The notes below the pieces were generated by a model. The model saw only the letters and a list, made by a program, of their open reading frames with translations. It ran no database searches and was not told where the DNA came from. A stretch of 64,000 bases of DNA, from contig NZ_JAIQDG010000012.1 of the NCBI RefSeq assembly GCF_020037125.1, positions 124,001 through 188,000 of the forward strand, in the 5' to 3' direction. This document shows positions 15,764 through 25,894 of the stretch, piece by piece. The first letter of the stretch is position 1; each line of letters starts with the position of its first letter. This DNA is from Myxococcus sp. RHSTA-1-4. GTDB lineage: Bacteria > Myxococcota > Myxococcia > Myxococcales > Myxococcaceae. The position numbers and the translations under genes are program-made.

Positions 15764-18076
15764 TCAGCGCACCAGGCGCACGCGCAGGGTGCGCACATCC
15801 GAGCGGCCGCGGTCATCCACCGCGCGCACGACGTACGTCCCCGGCCGGGCCGCCCAGTGCAGCGGCTCGCCGCGCGGCGCGGTGCCCACGAGCTGCTCGT
15901 CCACGAACCAGAACACGCGGCGCACGTCCGCGTCCGTCACCACCGCCAGCGGCACCGTCTGGGGCGCGGAGGAGGAAACCCGCAGGTTGTAGTCCACGCC
16001 CTCCTCCGGCGTCGTGATTTGAGGAGGAATGCCCTCGCTCGCGCCCTGCTCCAAATCACAGCTCGAGTCCTCCCGCGGCGGCACGCGCCGCGGCAGGCCC
16101 GCCTTCTGGAACAGGCGCAGCAGGTCCGACGGCCAGAACTCGAACACCTCCGCGCGGGTGAAGGGCCCTGGCACGCAGGCCCGCAGCCCCGTGCGCGTGT
16201 CCACCAGGACCTCGCGGTGCACGTCACACGCGCGGATGGGCGAGGTCCCCGGGATGAACCACGTGCTCGCCTTCCGGTGGCAGTGCGGCCCGGGAAGTCC
16301 TCCGGACAGCGCGCACACGTGGACGCGGCTGAGTCCGGGCGGCGGGGCCCTGCGCACGGTGCGCACGTCGGCATCTCGCGAGCGCACCGAGTCCACCAGC
16401 TCGAACATCAGCGGCGCGGCGGCCGTCTGCCCGACGAAGGCCGGGTTGGGCTGCCCGTCGAAGTTGCCCACCCACACGGCCACCACGTACGGCCCCACCA
16501 CGCCCACGCTCCACGCGTCCCGGAAGCCCGTGGAGGTGCCCGTCTTCCACGCCACCGGCACCGTGTCCCGCGTCCACTCCGGCCGGAAGGACTGCGAGGG
16601 CCGGGGCCCCTTCTCCAGCGCCTCCAGCACCATGAAGCTGGCCTCGGCGCTCAAGAGGCGCACGCCCTCGTCGCGCGGCGCGTCCGTCCCCAGGCGCAGC
16701 GGCCGGAGCACCCCGCCGTTGGCCAGCATGGCGTACAGCTCCACCAGCTCCACCATGGAGACTCCGGCGGAGCCCAACGCCAGGGACAGGCCGTAGTGCT
16801 CCTCGCTCCGCAGCCCGGTGATGCCCGCCTGCTTGAGGAAGCCGTACAGCCCGGGCGCGCGGAGCTGCTTCGCCAGCGCCACGGCGGGGATGTTGCGGCT
16901 GCGCACCAGCGCATCCTCCGCCGCCAGCGGCCCCACGAACTCACCGTCGAAGTTCTCCGGGTCATACCCGCGGAAGCCGGTGGACGCGTCCTTCACCATG
17001 GTGCGCGGGTGGAGCAGCCCCTCGTCGAAGCCGAGCCCGTAGATGAACGGCTTGAGCGCCGACCCGGGAGAGCGCTTCGCCTGCGTGCCGTCCACCTGCC
17101 CGTCGATGGCCACGTCGAAGAAGTCCGCCGAGCCCACCGCCGCGCGCACCTCCAGCGAGCGCCAGTCCACCAGCATGGCCGCCGCGTTGTGGATGCCCAC
17201 CTCGCGCCGCCGCTCCACGTACTGCCGGAGGTGCCGCTCCAGCAGCTTCTGCATGGACAGGTCCAGCGTGCTCCTCACGCTGGAGCCCGCCGGGCTCGCC
17301 CGCAGCGCGCGGCCCACGAAGTGCGGCGCGAGGAAGGGCAGGTCCTCCGGCGCGCGCACCGGAAGCGGCTGGGCCAGCACGGAGCGGCGCTCGGCGTCTT
17401 CCGGATGGAGCGCCACCCAGCGGTCGAAGAGGCGCAGCCTCGCCGCCGTCAGGGCCCCCGCGTCACGGCCCGGGTCCCTGCGCGCGGGGCTCTGCGGGAC
17501 GACGGCCAGGGTGAGCGCCTCGGCCAGGGTGAGGTGCTCCACGCCCCGGGAGAAGTAGACGAGGCTGGCCGCGCCCACGCCCTCCACGTTGCGGCCATAC
17601 GGCGCGAGGTTGAGATACGCCTCCAGGATTTCGTCCTTGGCGTACGTGCACTCGAGCTGGAGCGCCCGCAGCATCTGCCGGAGCTTCCCCAGCGGAGTGC
17701 GGGATTCGATGCCATAGCGGATGCGCGCGAGCTGCATGGTGAGCGTGGAGCCGCCCATGCGGCGCCCGCCCGTGAGGTAGGTGCTCCACACGGCGCGGCC
17801 CAGCGCCACGGGGTTGACGCCGAAGTGCTGGCGGAAGTGCTGGTCCTCGTGGAGCAGCGTGGCCTCCACGAGCGCCGGGGGGATGCGCTCCAGCGGCACC
17901 CAGAGCCGGTACTTCTCGTCCGGCGACAGGGTGAGCCGCAGGAGCCGGCCCTCGCGGTCGAACACCGCCTGCGAGAAGCCCAGCCCCTCGCGCAGCGGCG
18001 GCCGGGGCACCGCGGCGTACAGCACCACGAGCCCCAGCACCGCCCACAGCCCCCGGCGCAACACCTTCCGGCTCAC
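15764..18076 (-). CDS. pbpC: penicillin-binding protein 1C
   Basis: A 770-residue bifunctional peptidoglycan synthase. An N-terminal membrane helix is followed by a GT51 glycosyltransferase domain (ATLLHEDQHFRQHFG, GGSTLTMQLAR). The transpeptidase domain has SALK at about residue 339 as the catalytic SxxK, SRN as the second motif and KTGTSTG as the third. A C-terminal beta domain of the BiPBP_C type ends the protein. The GTG start overlaps the TGA of the alpha-2-macroglobulin gene by four bases (GTGA), which couples their translation. The same gene pair is known in E. coli (yfhM-pbpC), where the macroglobulin is thought to trap proteases that breach the envelope while PBP1C repairs the wall. 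Confidence 0.95.
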   Translation of the reverse strand: MSRKVLRRGLWAVLGLVVLYAAVPRPPLREGLGFSQAVFDREGRLLRLTLSPDEKYRLWVPLERIPPALVEATLLHEDQHFRQHFGVNPVALGRAVWSTYLTGGRRMGGSTLTMQLARIRYGIESRTPLGKLRQMLRALQLECTYAKDEILEAYLNLAPYGRNVEGVGAASLVYFSRGVEHLTLAEALTLAVVPQSPARRDPGRDAGALTAARLRLFDRWVALHPEDAERRSVLAQPLPVRAPEDLPFLAPHFVGRALRASPAGSSVRSTLDLSMQKLLERHLRQYVERRREVGIHNAAAMLVDWRSLEVRAAVGSADFFDVAIDGQVDGTQAKRSPGSALKPFIYGLGFDEGLLHPRTMVKDASTGFRGYDPENFDGEFVGPLAAEDALVRSRNIPAVALAKQLRAPGLYGFLKQAGITGLRSEEHYGLSLALGSAGVSMVELVELYAMLANGGVLRPLRLGTDAPRDEGVRLLSAEASFMVLEALEKGPRPSQSFRPEWTRDTVPVAWKTGTSTGFRDAWSVGVVGPYVVAVWVGNFDGQPNPAFVGQTAAAPLMFELVDSVRSRDADVRTVRRAPPPGLSRVHVCALSGGLPGPHCHRKASTWFIPGTSPIRACDVHREVLVDTRTGLRACVPGPFTRAEVFEFWPSDLLRLFQKAGLPRRVPPREDSSCDLEQGASEGIPPQITTPEEGVDYNLRVSSSAPQTVPLAVVTDADVRRVFWFVDEQLVGTAPRGEPLHWAARPGTYVVRAVDDRGRSDVRTLRVRLVR

Positions 18077-21000
18077 GGCGCGAGCACCGCCACCTTCGAG
18101 CCGACCGAGCGCGCCCGCACGCCGCGGTCGTACATGCCCTCGGCGAAGGCCGGCGGCATCACGAAGCGGCCGGTGTTGGTGGCCTTGATGCGGTAGATGT
18201 ACTCGGTGACGCTGGAGCCCACCCGGCCGTAGAGCACCACCCGGTCCTCGCGGATGTCCACGTACTCGGGCGAGAACGAGGAGCGGTCCGCGCCCACCGG
18301 GGACACCCAGCCGCCCGCGACGGGCTCGGGCTCCTGGTAGTAGTGCTCCTCCTCCTCCCCCTCACCCTCCTCCGCGCCTTCTCCTGCTCCTTCTCCTTCT
18401 CCTTCGTCCTGGGGCTTCTCCATCACCACCTCGAAGCCGCCGGGCAGCAGGTCGGTGATGGCGACGTGCGAGACGGTGTCTCCGAGCGAGCGCAGCTTGA
18501 GGTGGACCTCCACCTCGCCACCGAGCGGCACCTCCGTCACGACCTTGCCGTCCAGCCCCCGCAGCTCGCGCTGCACCTCCAGCTTCTGGAGGATGGGCTG
18601 CGTGGGCAGCTCCAGGTCGTAGCCCGCCTGCGTCACCTGGAAGAAGAGCGGAGCCTCCGTGGAGCCCTCCACGCGGACGGCGGTGGCCTCCTCCGAGAAG
18701 GCCACCCGGGGGAAGAGCCCCTCGGGCAGGGTGAGCGGGCGGAGCTTGTCGGCCACCTTCTCCAGGACGGCGGCGCCGCCGCGCGACGGCATCCCCTGCG
18801 CGCCCAGCGCCTGGGCATACGCGTCCAGGCCGAGGATGGCGTAGGCGGAGGACAGCGTGTTGAAGCGCTCCTCGGTGATGGGCCGGGCCATGGCCACCAG
18901 CATGTCGCCCGTGACGGCCTCGAGCCGCTCCGGGAAGTGGCGCGACAGCAGGAAGAGCACCTGCGAGTCGTAGACCAGCCCGTCATACAGCGCCGCGTAG
19001 TCCATCTGCTGCGGGGCGCCCAGGCGCACGCCCTTCAGCGCGGCCTCCGCCTCCTTGTCCTGCTTGAGCAGCTTGTACGTGGACGCGAGGTACGCGGCCG
19101 TCAAATCCCCGGGCCACTGCTCCTTCGCATTCGTGTCCAGCCACAGCCGCAGCGACGCCACCGCCTTGCTGGACACCTTGCCGTTGCGGGTGAGCACGTA
19201 CTGCGCATAGGCGATGTTGCGCGCCTGGGTGAGGTTGGAGGGCGTGTTGACCGCCAGCACGCCCAGCCAGGTGAGGCCCCGGTTCAGCAAGTCCTGGGGC
19301 ACCACGAAGCCGCGCTCCTTCGCCTCGGTGAGGAAGTGCAGCGCGTAGATGCTCGGCAGCGTGGGCGCGTACGAGTTGGCCGCCCACAACCCGAAGGCGC
19401 CCTCCTCGTTCTGCCGGGTGCGCAGCGTCTGGAGGGCGGTGGCGAAGGACTCCTCGGCCACCTGCGGCCCCTGGCCCAGCAGCTCCTTCCGGCCCTTCAG
19501 CACCACCGCCGGGAAGGCACGGCTGACGAGCTGCTCCGTGCACCCGTAGGGGTACTTCTCCAGGTACGTGGACAGGCCGCGCGCCAGGCCCAGCGGCAGC
19601 GGCGACGCGCTCACCTCCAGCGTCCGGTATGCCCCGTACATCTTCCGGGACACGGCGAGGTCCGCCTTGCCGTCCTTGAGGTGGCCCCCCGCGACGGAGG
19701 TGAGGAAGGGCACCGGCGGACGCACGCTGAGGTCCACCGACTGCTTCACGCGCTCCTTGCCCAGGGACGCCGTGAAGGCCAGCGTCCCCGAGCCGAGCAC
19801 CGTCTTCGCCCGCACGCGGTAGGTGGTGCTCGCCTCACGGCCCTCGTCAATCTTGAGCGGCCGCTTCACCTCGTCCAGCACCTCCAGGTGCTCGGACGTC
19901 TTCAGCTCCAGCACCACCTCCGCGCCCTTGCCGGAGCCGTCCAGGCTGTTGGCCACCGCCACGCCCACGTTGAACTCGTCCCCCGGCGCGACGAAGGTGG
20001 GCACGCTCGGCGTCATCACGAAGGGGCCGCGGATGACGGCGGACCGGCTCGCGGCGCCCACCGACTCCGTGCCCACGGCGACCGCCATCACCCGCAGCTC
20101 GCCGTTGAAGGAGTCGGGCACGTGGTAGACGAGCTCCCTCTCCTTCTCGTCGATGTCGACGATGCCGGACCAGTACGCCACCGGATTGTCCCGCTTGCGC
20201 TTGAAGGGATTCAGATTCTTGCCGATGGCGGCCGCGCCCTCGTCGTCGCCGCCCATGGCGGACACCGCCTTGGAGACGGAGAACTCCGGCAGCAGCAGGT
20301 CCAGAATCTGCCCGGTGCGCACCTCCAGCGCGCGCTTCTTGAAGAAGTGCGCCAGCGGGTCCGGCGTGCGGTAGCCGGCCACCTGGAGGATGCCCTCGTC
20401 CACCGCGAACACCATCACCCTGCCCGCGCGGTTGCCGCGGTAGCGGATGCGGTACGGCTCGCCGGGGCGGGCCTTCTCCGCGCTGGTGAGCGTCACCTGC
20501 AGCGCGCGGCTGTCCCGGCTCACGGAGAACGGCACCACGCCGTAGCTCAGCGGGCTCATGAAGATTTCCTGCGAGTCCATGGCGCGGACGAACGTCACGT
20601 TGACGTAGCCGTTGCCCTCCAGCCCCGGAGGCAGGCGGAGGGTCTGCACGGAGCTGGTGGCGTCCGTCTTGAACCACTTCCACGCGTAGACGCGGTCCCG
20701 CTCGATGGTGATGAGCCCCGCGCCGGTGTACGGCGCCTTGATGCTCAGCTCGATGTCGTCGCCCGGCGCGTAGTCCGCCCGCGCGAGCTTCACCTCCAGC
20801 TCCGCGTTCTTCTCCAGCGCGCGCGTGAGGTTGGCGTGGCCCGCCACGGAGTACTCCACGCGGCTGAGTTCCGTGCCCTCCGCGTCCTTCACCACCACCA
20901 CGAAGTCACCGGGCTGCTCGGTGGACAGCGCGTACTTGAAGCCGCCCTCGCCCAGGGGCAAGTCCCGGGTGCGCAGCACGGTGTCGCGGCGGATGGACTG

Positions 21001-23970
21001 GTAGCGGTACGTGCCGTTGGACTGCTGCGTGAGCACGGACACCCAGCGCCGCTCCACCAGCTCCGCCTTCAGGCCCTGCACCGCCACCTTCTTCAGCTTC
21101 GGGTCCACGGCGATGAAGTCCACCGAGCGGGCGGAGCCCTGGCTCAGGTAGTACAGGCCGCCGTCCGGCTTGAAGCCCACGAGGTACGGCAGCGGCGACA
21201 CCAGCAGGGACGCCTCGGAGGAGACGCCCCGGCCGCCTTCCGCCTCGTAGCCCTCCGCGAGGAAGGACACGCGCCAGGTCGCCTTCTCGAACTTCTCCAA
21301 CCCCAGCTCCACCTCCACCTCGCCGTTCTCGTTGGTGGTGGTTTCCTCCAGGCGCTCGGTGAAGCTGCGCGGGGCCCGCAGGGGGTCATGGAAGATGTAG
21401 CCGGGGTGCTTGCCGAAGCGAGGGTACGCGGGGCTGAGGGACACCTCGGCGGACACGCGCCGGTCCGCGGCGGGAATGCCGAAGAGGTTCTTCAGCGTCA
21501 CCTGGCCCTTGAGGCCCGCCGGGGACACCCAGCCCTCGCCAGGCTCGGCGTTGAAGCGGGTGGTGATGCGCATCCGGTCCGGCAGGAACTCCTCCACGCG
21601 CACGGTGGTGGAGCCCAGCAGGCTGCTCCGGTGGCCGTCCTTCACCACGTACAGGTGGACCTGGTAGTTGCCCGTGGGAGACGTCTCCTCCGTCGTGTAC
21701 TGGAGGCCCTCCAGCCCGACGGCGGAGAGGGAAATCTTCTTCTTGTGCACCTCCAGGCCGCGCGGGTCGATGACGGCCGCCTCCAGGGGCACGCCGGTGG
21801 GCGGGCGGCTCCAGTCGGACGCCTTCACCACCATTCCCACGTGGAAGGTGTCCCCCGGGCGGTAGAGGCCGCGGTCGGAGAAGAGGAAGGCGGAGAGCCG
21901 GTCCGGCGTGGAGCCGCTCTCCACGCCGCCCACGTCGAAGCGGCTGAAGTTGAGCTGCCGGTCGTACCGGTTGACGGGGATGAAGGCGAAGTCCTCGCCC
22001 TTGCGCGCCAGGTAGACGATGGGCGTCCGCTCGCGGACGAAGTCCGTCAGCTTCGGGAAGGCGACGTGGCCGTCCGCGTCCGTGGTGGCGCTCACCACCG
22101 GCACGCCGTTCTTCCCCAGCACGCTCACCGTCACGCCTTCCGCGGGCTGGCCGGCGCCGAGGCTCTGCACGAACACGTCATGCGAGCCGTCCGCGTTGTC
22201 CTTCACGACGAGGCCCAGGTCCGTCACCAGCAGCAGCCGGGCGTCCTCCCTGCCCGTGGGTTGCTTGTGGACCGGGTCCCAGCTCTGCACCTTGAAGAAG
22301 AACAGGCCGCGCCGCGAGGACGGAGCGTTCTCCGGCGTGAGGTAGGGCGTCAGGTCGAAGGCGGCGTACTGCGCCTTGCCGCGCCCGGCGCCCTCCAGCG
22401 GGCGCACCTCGAAGAAGCTCTCGGAGATGTTCTCCTCGTTGAACTGGTACGAGCTGAACTCGGGGTGGGTGAAGCGGCCCTCCGTCTGCGTCACCAGGTG
22501 GTTGAGCTGGTCCGGCAGCACGCGGCTCAGCGAGAAGTGCAGCGCCTTCACGTCGCGAGACAGGACGGTGACCTTCTTCTCGCCCGCCAGGCTGAGCAGC
22601 GCGCCCTCGTGGAGGATGCTCACCTCCTCCGGGAAGGGAGGCACCTGGATGACGGTGTTGTACTCCTCCGCCAGCACGTAGCCACCGGCGGACTTCGTGC
22701 CCTTCTTGACCCGCAGGTAGAGGAAGCGCCCCACGTCCGCCTGGATGCGGAAGCTGTGCAGCGTGGCGTGCTCCCGGTCCGTCGGCACGGCGTCCAGCTT
22801 CAGCTTCGACGAGGTGGCCAGCAGGTCCTCGCCGATGGACTGCACGCCCAGGTTGCTCCAGTGGAAGTCGGGCTCCGCGGGCGCGCCGTTCCGCGCCGCC
22901 CTGTCCCTGGGCAGCAGCCAGACCTGGAGGTTCTTGCGCAGTTCCGCCTCGGTGACGCCCGTGGAGAAGTTGAGCACCAGCACCTGCTCCGGCTCGTAGC
23001 GGTCGTTCCGCACGAGCGACACCTCCACGCCTCCCGTGTGGAAGTACGAGTACATGCCGGGGATGTCGACCTGGCGCGACAGCTTCTCCTGGGTGCCCTC
23101 CCCACCGCGCGCCGCGCGGACACCGGGCGACACCGCCAGCGTCATGCGCTGGGTGCGGTCCGGAATGGGGATGAGGTCGGACTGGATGTAGGCCTGCCCC
23201 TTCAGCTTGTCGTAGGTGACGTTGAACGGCGTGCCCTCGGTGCTCGTGCCGAGCAGGCCCCGCTTCTCCTCGCCCAGGTACAGCGAGAGGTTGCGCACGA
23301 GCGTGGCCGGGTCCACTGGATGGCTGAAGGACAGCGTCGCCACCACGCGCTTCTCCTTCGGATTGCGCGGGTCCTCGTAGAACTGCATGTCGGTGATGGA
23401 CGCGGAGAACGCGGCGGAGCGGAAGCGCGTCTCGTACTCCTTGAGCAGGATGTGGTCCGGGAACAGCGAGCGGTCCAGGACGACCTTGTACTCCTGCCCC
23501 ACGCCCCAGTCCTCGGCCGGAGCGAAGGTGAGCGTCCGGTCATCGGTCCAGCGCCACTCACCGGGGATGGCGGGCGTCAGGGTGATACCGGCCGCGACGG
23601 GCTTGCCAATGGCCTCCAGCCGCGCGACGGAGCCATCGAACCGGAGGTACACCGGGCCCGGCTGCGGCACGTCCTCAAGGCGCGTCAGCATGGGGCTGGT
23701 GGCCTCGAACACGTAGGTCACCGGCTTGGGCCGGCTCTCGTACCAGCGGTAGCCAGCATCCGCGGCGACGACGAGCAGCACCAGGGCGCCGGCGAAGAGC
23801 GCCAGGCGCTTGGGGTGCTGGCGGACCCAATCCGCGGCGCGGCGGGCCACGCGGGAGGTGGCGCGTCCCAGCGTGGCGGCCCAGGGCGGTGGGTTCCAGC
23901 GAAGCTCTCCGAAGACGCGGGTGAGAAGCCGCGGCCGGGGCGGAGTGGGTTCCGATTCGTTTGAGGACAT
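18073..23970 (-). CDS. bacterial alpha-2-macroglobulin
   Basis: A 1965-residue periplasmic protease trap. A membrane helix near residues 45-65 (LALFAGALVLLVVAADAGY) anchors it in the inner membrane; there is no lipobox, unlike E. coli YfhM. The thioester motif is intact: YPYGCTEQLVSR with the reactive cysteine near 1477 and its Gln three residues on. MG-type beta domains precede it and a helical thioester domain follows. A Glu/Gly-rich stretch (GEGEGAGEGAEEGEGEEEE) near the C-terminus is unusual. I chose the ATG beginning MSSNESEPTPP; a longer GTG-started frame adds 24 residues with no support. It lies between a Ser/Thr kinase gene and pbpC on one strand. Confidence 0.93.
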   Translation of the reverse strand: MSSNESEPTPPRPRLLTRVFGELRWNPPPWAATLGRATSRVARRAADWVRQHPKRLALFAGALVLLVVAADAGYRWYESRPKPVTYVFEATSPMLTRLEDVPQPGPVYLRFDGSVARLEAIGKPVAAGITLTPAIPGEWRWTDDRTLTFAPAEDWGVGQEYKVVLDRSLFPDHILLKEYETRFRSAAFSASITDMQFYEDPRNPKEKRVVATLSFSHPVDPATLVRNLSLYLGEEKRGLLGTSTEGTPFNVTYDKLKGQAYIQSDLIPIPDRTQRMTLAVSPGVRAARGGEGTQEKLSRQVDIPGMYSYFHTGGVEVSLVRNDRYEPEQVLVLNFSTGVTEAELRKNLQVWLLPRDRAARNGAPAEPDFHWSNLGVQSIGEDLLATSSKLKLDAVPTDREHATLHSFRIQADVGRFLYLRVKKGTKSAGGYVLAEEYNTVIQVPPFPEEVSILHEGALLSLAGEKKVTVLSRDVKALHFSLSRVLPDQLNHLVTQTEGRFTHPEFSSYQFNEENISESFFEVRPLEGAGRGKAQYAAFDLTPYLTPENAPSSRRGLFFFKVQSWDPVHKQPTGREDARLLLVTDLGLVVKDNADGSHDVFVQSLGAGQPAEGVTVSVLGKNGVPVVSATTDADGHVAFPKLTDFVRERTPIVYLARKGEDFAFIPVNRYDRQLNFSRFDVGGVESGSTPDRLSAFLFSDRGLYRPGDTFHVGMVVKASDWSRPPTGVPLEAAVIDPRGLEVHKKKISLSAVGLEGLQYTTEETSPTGNYQVHLYVVKDGHRSSLLGSTTVRVEEFLPDRMRITTRFNAEPGEGWVSPAGLKGQVTLKNLFGIPAADRRVSAEVSLSPAYPRFGKHPGYIFHDPLRAPRSFTERLEETTTNENGEVEVELGLEKFEKATWRVSFLAEGYEAEGGRGVSSEASLLVSPLPYLVGFKPDGGLYYLSQGSARSVDFIAVDPKLKKVAVQGLKAELVERRWVSVLTQQSNGTYRYQSIRRDTVLRTRDLPLGEGGFKYALSTEQPGDFVVVVKDAEGTELSRVEYSVAGHANLTRALEKNAELEVKLARADYAPGDDIELSIKAPYTGAGLITIERDRVYAWKWFKTDATSSVQTLRLPPGLEGNGYVNVTFVRAMDSQEIFMSPLSYGVVPFSVSRDSRALQVTLTSAEKARPGEPYRIRYRGNRAGRVMVFAVDEGILQVAGYRTPDPLAHFFKKRALEVRTGQILDLLLPEFSVSKAVSAMGGDDEGAAAIGKNLNPFKRKRDNPVAYWSGIVDIDEKERELVYHVPDSFNGELRVMAVAVGTESVGAASRSAVIRGPFVMTPSVPTFVAPGDEFNVGVAVANSLDGSGKGAEVVLELKTSEHLEVLDEVKRPLKIDEGREASTTYRVRAKTVLGSGTLAFTASLGKERVKQSVDLSVRPPVPFLTSVAGGHLKDGKADLAVSRKMYGAYRTLEVSASPLPLGLARGLSTYLEKYPYGCTEQLVSRAFPAVVLKGRKELLGQGPQVAEESFATALQTLRTRQNEEGAFGLWAANSYAPTLPSIYALHFLTEAKERGFVVPQDLLNRGLTWLGVLAVNTPSNLTQARNIAYAQYVLTRNGKVSSKAVASLRLWLDTNAKEQWPGDLTAAYLASTYKLLKQDKEAEAALKGVRLGAPQQMDYAALYDGLVYDSQVLFLLSRHFPERLEAVTGDMLVAMARPITEERFNTLSSAYAILGLDAYAQALGAQGMPSRGGAAVLEKVADKLRPLTLPEGLFPRVAFSEEATAVRVEGSTEAPLFFQVTQAGYDLELPTQPILQKLEVQRELRGLDGKVVTEVPLGGEVEVHLKLRSLGDTVSHVAITDLLPGGFEVVMEKPQDEGEGEGAGEGAEEGEGEEEEHYYQEPEPVAGGWVSPVGADRSSFSPEYVDIREDRVVLYGRVGSSVTEYIYRIKATNTGRFVMPPAFAEGMYDRGVRARSVGSKVAVLAP

Positions 23971-24148
23971 GGGGTGGGGTGCGGCGCGAAGGGCCTGTCC
24001 GGCAGGAGCAAGCCCGGGGCCAACCATCAGGGATGAAACCACGACAGGGGCCGCAATCCGAGGGCCGTGGGCGGCGGACCACGGGCCTGTGCGCGCGGAG
24101 CCACGATGCCGGGAGCTCCGTGGCTGCCCGGCCGCTTGCTCGCGGGCG

Positions 24149-25894
24149 TCAGCGGGAACCGGAAGCGCCCGACTCGCCCGGCCACGGGGTGCGGAAGTGC
24201 CGGTGCGTCCCGGTCCCCGAGGGAGGGGTGTGGCGAGACGGCGGAGCGGGGGACGGAAGCACCTGGGGAGGAGCGCTCCAATCGGGCGGGTCGTTCACCA
24301 CGACCACCGAGGAGCGCGGCGCCAGGAGCCCACTCACCAGCAGCGCGCCCACGAGCAGCGCGCCCACGGACGCGCCCACGAGCACCCAGCGGAACGCTCG
24401 ACGTCGCGAGAGTAACGAAGCGCTCCGGGCTGCCTGGACGGTGGCTTCCTCCACGGGGCCCGCCCCCACCGCGACCACTGCATCCTGGGCAGTGGCCTCC
24501 ATGTGCCCCCGCTCCTCCGCGACAGCCGCCGCCAGGGCGGTTCCTTCCGCGGGCCCCTGCCCTTCCCCGGCTGCAGCGGCCTGGGCGCGTCGGGTCCCGG
24601 AACGGACGTTCCATTCCACGGAGGGAGTCCCCGAGGCCGGGTCCACCAGCCGCCCGGAATGAACGTTCCGTTCCACGGAAGGTGCCCCTGGAGCCCGGTC
24701 CACCAGCCGCCCGGAACGGACGTTCCATTCCACGGAAGGTGCCCCCGGGGCCCGGTCCGCCAGTCGCCCGGAATGGACGTTCCATTCCACGAACGGCTCC
24801 TCCGAGACCCCATCCACCGGTCGCCCGGAATGGACGCTCCATTCCGCAGGAGTCCTCCCTGGGGCCGCGCCCGCCGGTCGCCCGGAATGGACGCTCCATT
24901 CCGCAGGAGTCCTCCCTGGGGCCGCGCCCACCTGTCGCCCGGAATGGGCGTTCCGTCCCGCCGAGGGCGCCCCCAGGGCCCGGTCCGGCCCCGGCGCAAC
25001 GTCCCGGGCGGTCCGCAGGGCGGCGAGCGCCTCGACCGCGGAGCCGAACCGAGCCGAGCGCTTCGGCGCCAGGAGGCGGCGCAAGAAGGTCCGGAGCGTC
25101 TCGGACGCCTGGACATGCTTCTCGAAGGCGAGCGCCAGCCCGTCATCCAGCAGGTCCGCCGGCGCGCGCCCGCTGAGCGCATGGACCAGCGTGGCGCCCA
25201 GCGCGTACAGGTCGCTCGACGGTTCCACCGTCCCGCCGAGCTGCTCCGGCGGCATGTACCCGAACGTCCCCACCAGCGTGGAGCCGTGCGTCACCTCCCG
25301 GGCCAGGTGGCGGGCGGCGCCGAAGTCCACCAGCGCCGTGCGCCCATCGGGGCGGAGGATGAGGTTGGCGGGCTTCACGTCCCGGTGGATGAGCGCGGGA
25401 GTGCGCTGATGAAGCGCCTGGAGCGTCCCCAGCACCTGCCCCGCGAGCGTCCACGCCTCGTCCTCGTCCAGGCGCCGCCGCTCAATGCGCTGCAGGAGGG
25501 ACTCGCCCTCCAGGAACTCCTGGGCGAGGTAGAGCCGGGTGCCCACCCCGCTGCCCTCCCGGAAGCTCGCGAGGAAACGGGGGATGTCCGGGTGGCTCAG
25601 CGAGCGGAGCACCGCCGCCTCGCGCTCGAAGGCGTCGAGCTGCTCGGTGCCGGGCACCAGCGCGAAGAGCAGCTCCTTGAGCGCCACGCGCCGGCCCTCG
25701 GGGTCCTCCGCGAGGTACACACGCCCATGGACCGACTGGGAGATGACCCGCCGGACGAGGTAGCCACCCGGAGCCACGGCCGCGCCGCAGTGGCCGCACC
25801 GGGAGGCCTCCAGGGTGGCCTCGCAAACCACGCACGCGGCCTCTCCGGATGCTTCGACCTCTCGATGGCCCGTCATGGGCTGGACGCGCTCCAC
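24149..25894 (-). CDS. Ser/Thr kinase with zinc-ribbon start and 19-residue repeats
   Basis: 581 residues. The N-terminus carries two CxxC pairs (CVVC and CGHC) that suggest a zinc ribbon. The kinase domain has VALKEL, HRDVKPANL, DFGAARH and GTFGYMPPEQ, but its glycine loop is poor (ISQSVHGRVYLAE, one glycine where three are usual). Between the kinase and one membrane helix (WVLVGASVGALLVGALLVSG) lie seven repeats of 19 residues based on WNVHSGRLVDRAPGAPSVE. A short outside tail follows. I chose GTG at 25894 because GGGAGG lies six bases before it; the ATG at 25876 is less well placed. The frame stays open far upstream, but there it shadows the symporter gene. The alpha-2-macroglobulin gene follows on the same strand. 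Confidence 0.88.
   Translation of the reverse strand: MERVQPMTGHREVEASGEAACVVCEATLEASRCGHCGAAVAPGGYLVRRVISQSVHGRVYLAEDPEGRRVALKELLFALVPGTEQLDAFEREAAVLRSLSHPDIPRFLASFREGSGVGTRLYLAQEFLEGESLLQRIERRRLDEDEAWTLAGQVLGTLQALHQRTPALIHRDVKPANLILRPDGRTALVDFGAARHLAREVTHGSTLVGTFGYMPPEQLGGTVEPSSDLYALGATLVHALSGRAPADLLDDGLALAFEKHVQASETLRTFLRRLLAPKRSARFGSAVEALAALRTARDVAPGPDRALGAPSAGRNAHSGRQVGAAPGRTPAEWSVHSGRPAGAAPGRTPAEWSVHSGRPVDGVSEEPFVEWNVHSGRLADRAPGAPSVEWNVRSGRLVDRAPGAPSVERNVHSGRLVDPASGTPSVEWNVRSGTRRAQAAAAGEGQGPAEGTALAAAVAEERGHMEATAQDAVVAVGAGPVEEATVQAARSASLLSRRRAFRWVLVGASVGALLVGALLVSGLLAPRSSVVVVNDPPDWSAPPQVLPSPAPPSRHTPPSGTGTHRHFRTPWPGESGASGSR
24593..24975 (-). repeat. seven tandem 57-bp repeats inside the kinase gene
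   Basis: The core CGTTCC/CGCTCC recurs at 24607, 24664, 24721, 24778, 24835, 24892 and 24949, exactly 57 bp apart. Each unit encodes 19 residues. Two adjacent units (24835 and 24892) are nearly identical, while the outer ones have drifted. Exact in-frame spacing fits selection for the protein repeat. Boundaries are approximate. Confidence 0.92.

Noticed and set aside
18343-23964. A very long open frame on the plus strand opposite the alpha-2-macroglobulin gene
   Set aside because: It is a composition shadow: rich in His, Leu, Arg and Gly with no domain, while the minus strand encodes an intact known protein.
24593-24975. CRISPR-like array
   Set aside because: The 57-bp units have no unique spacers, are in frame in a kinase gene and encode similar residues throughout.
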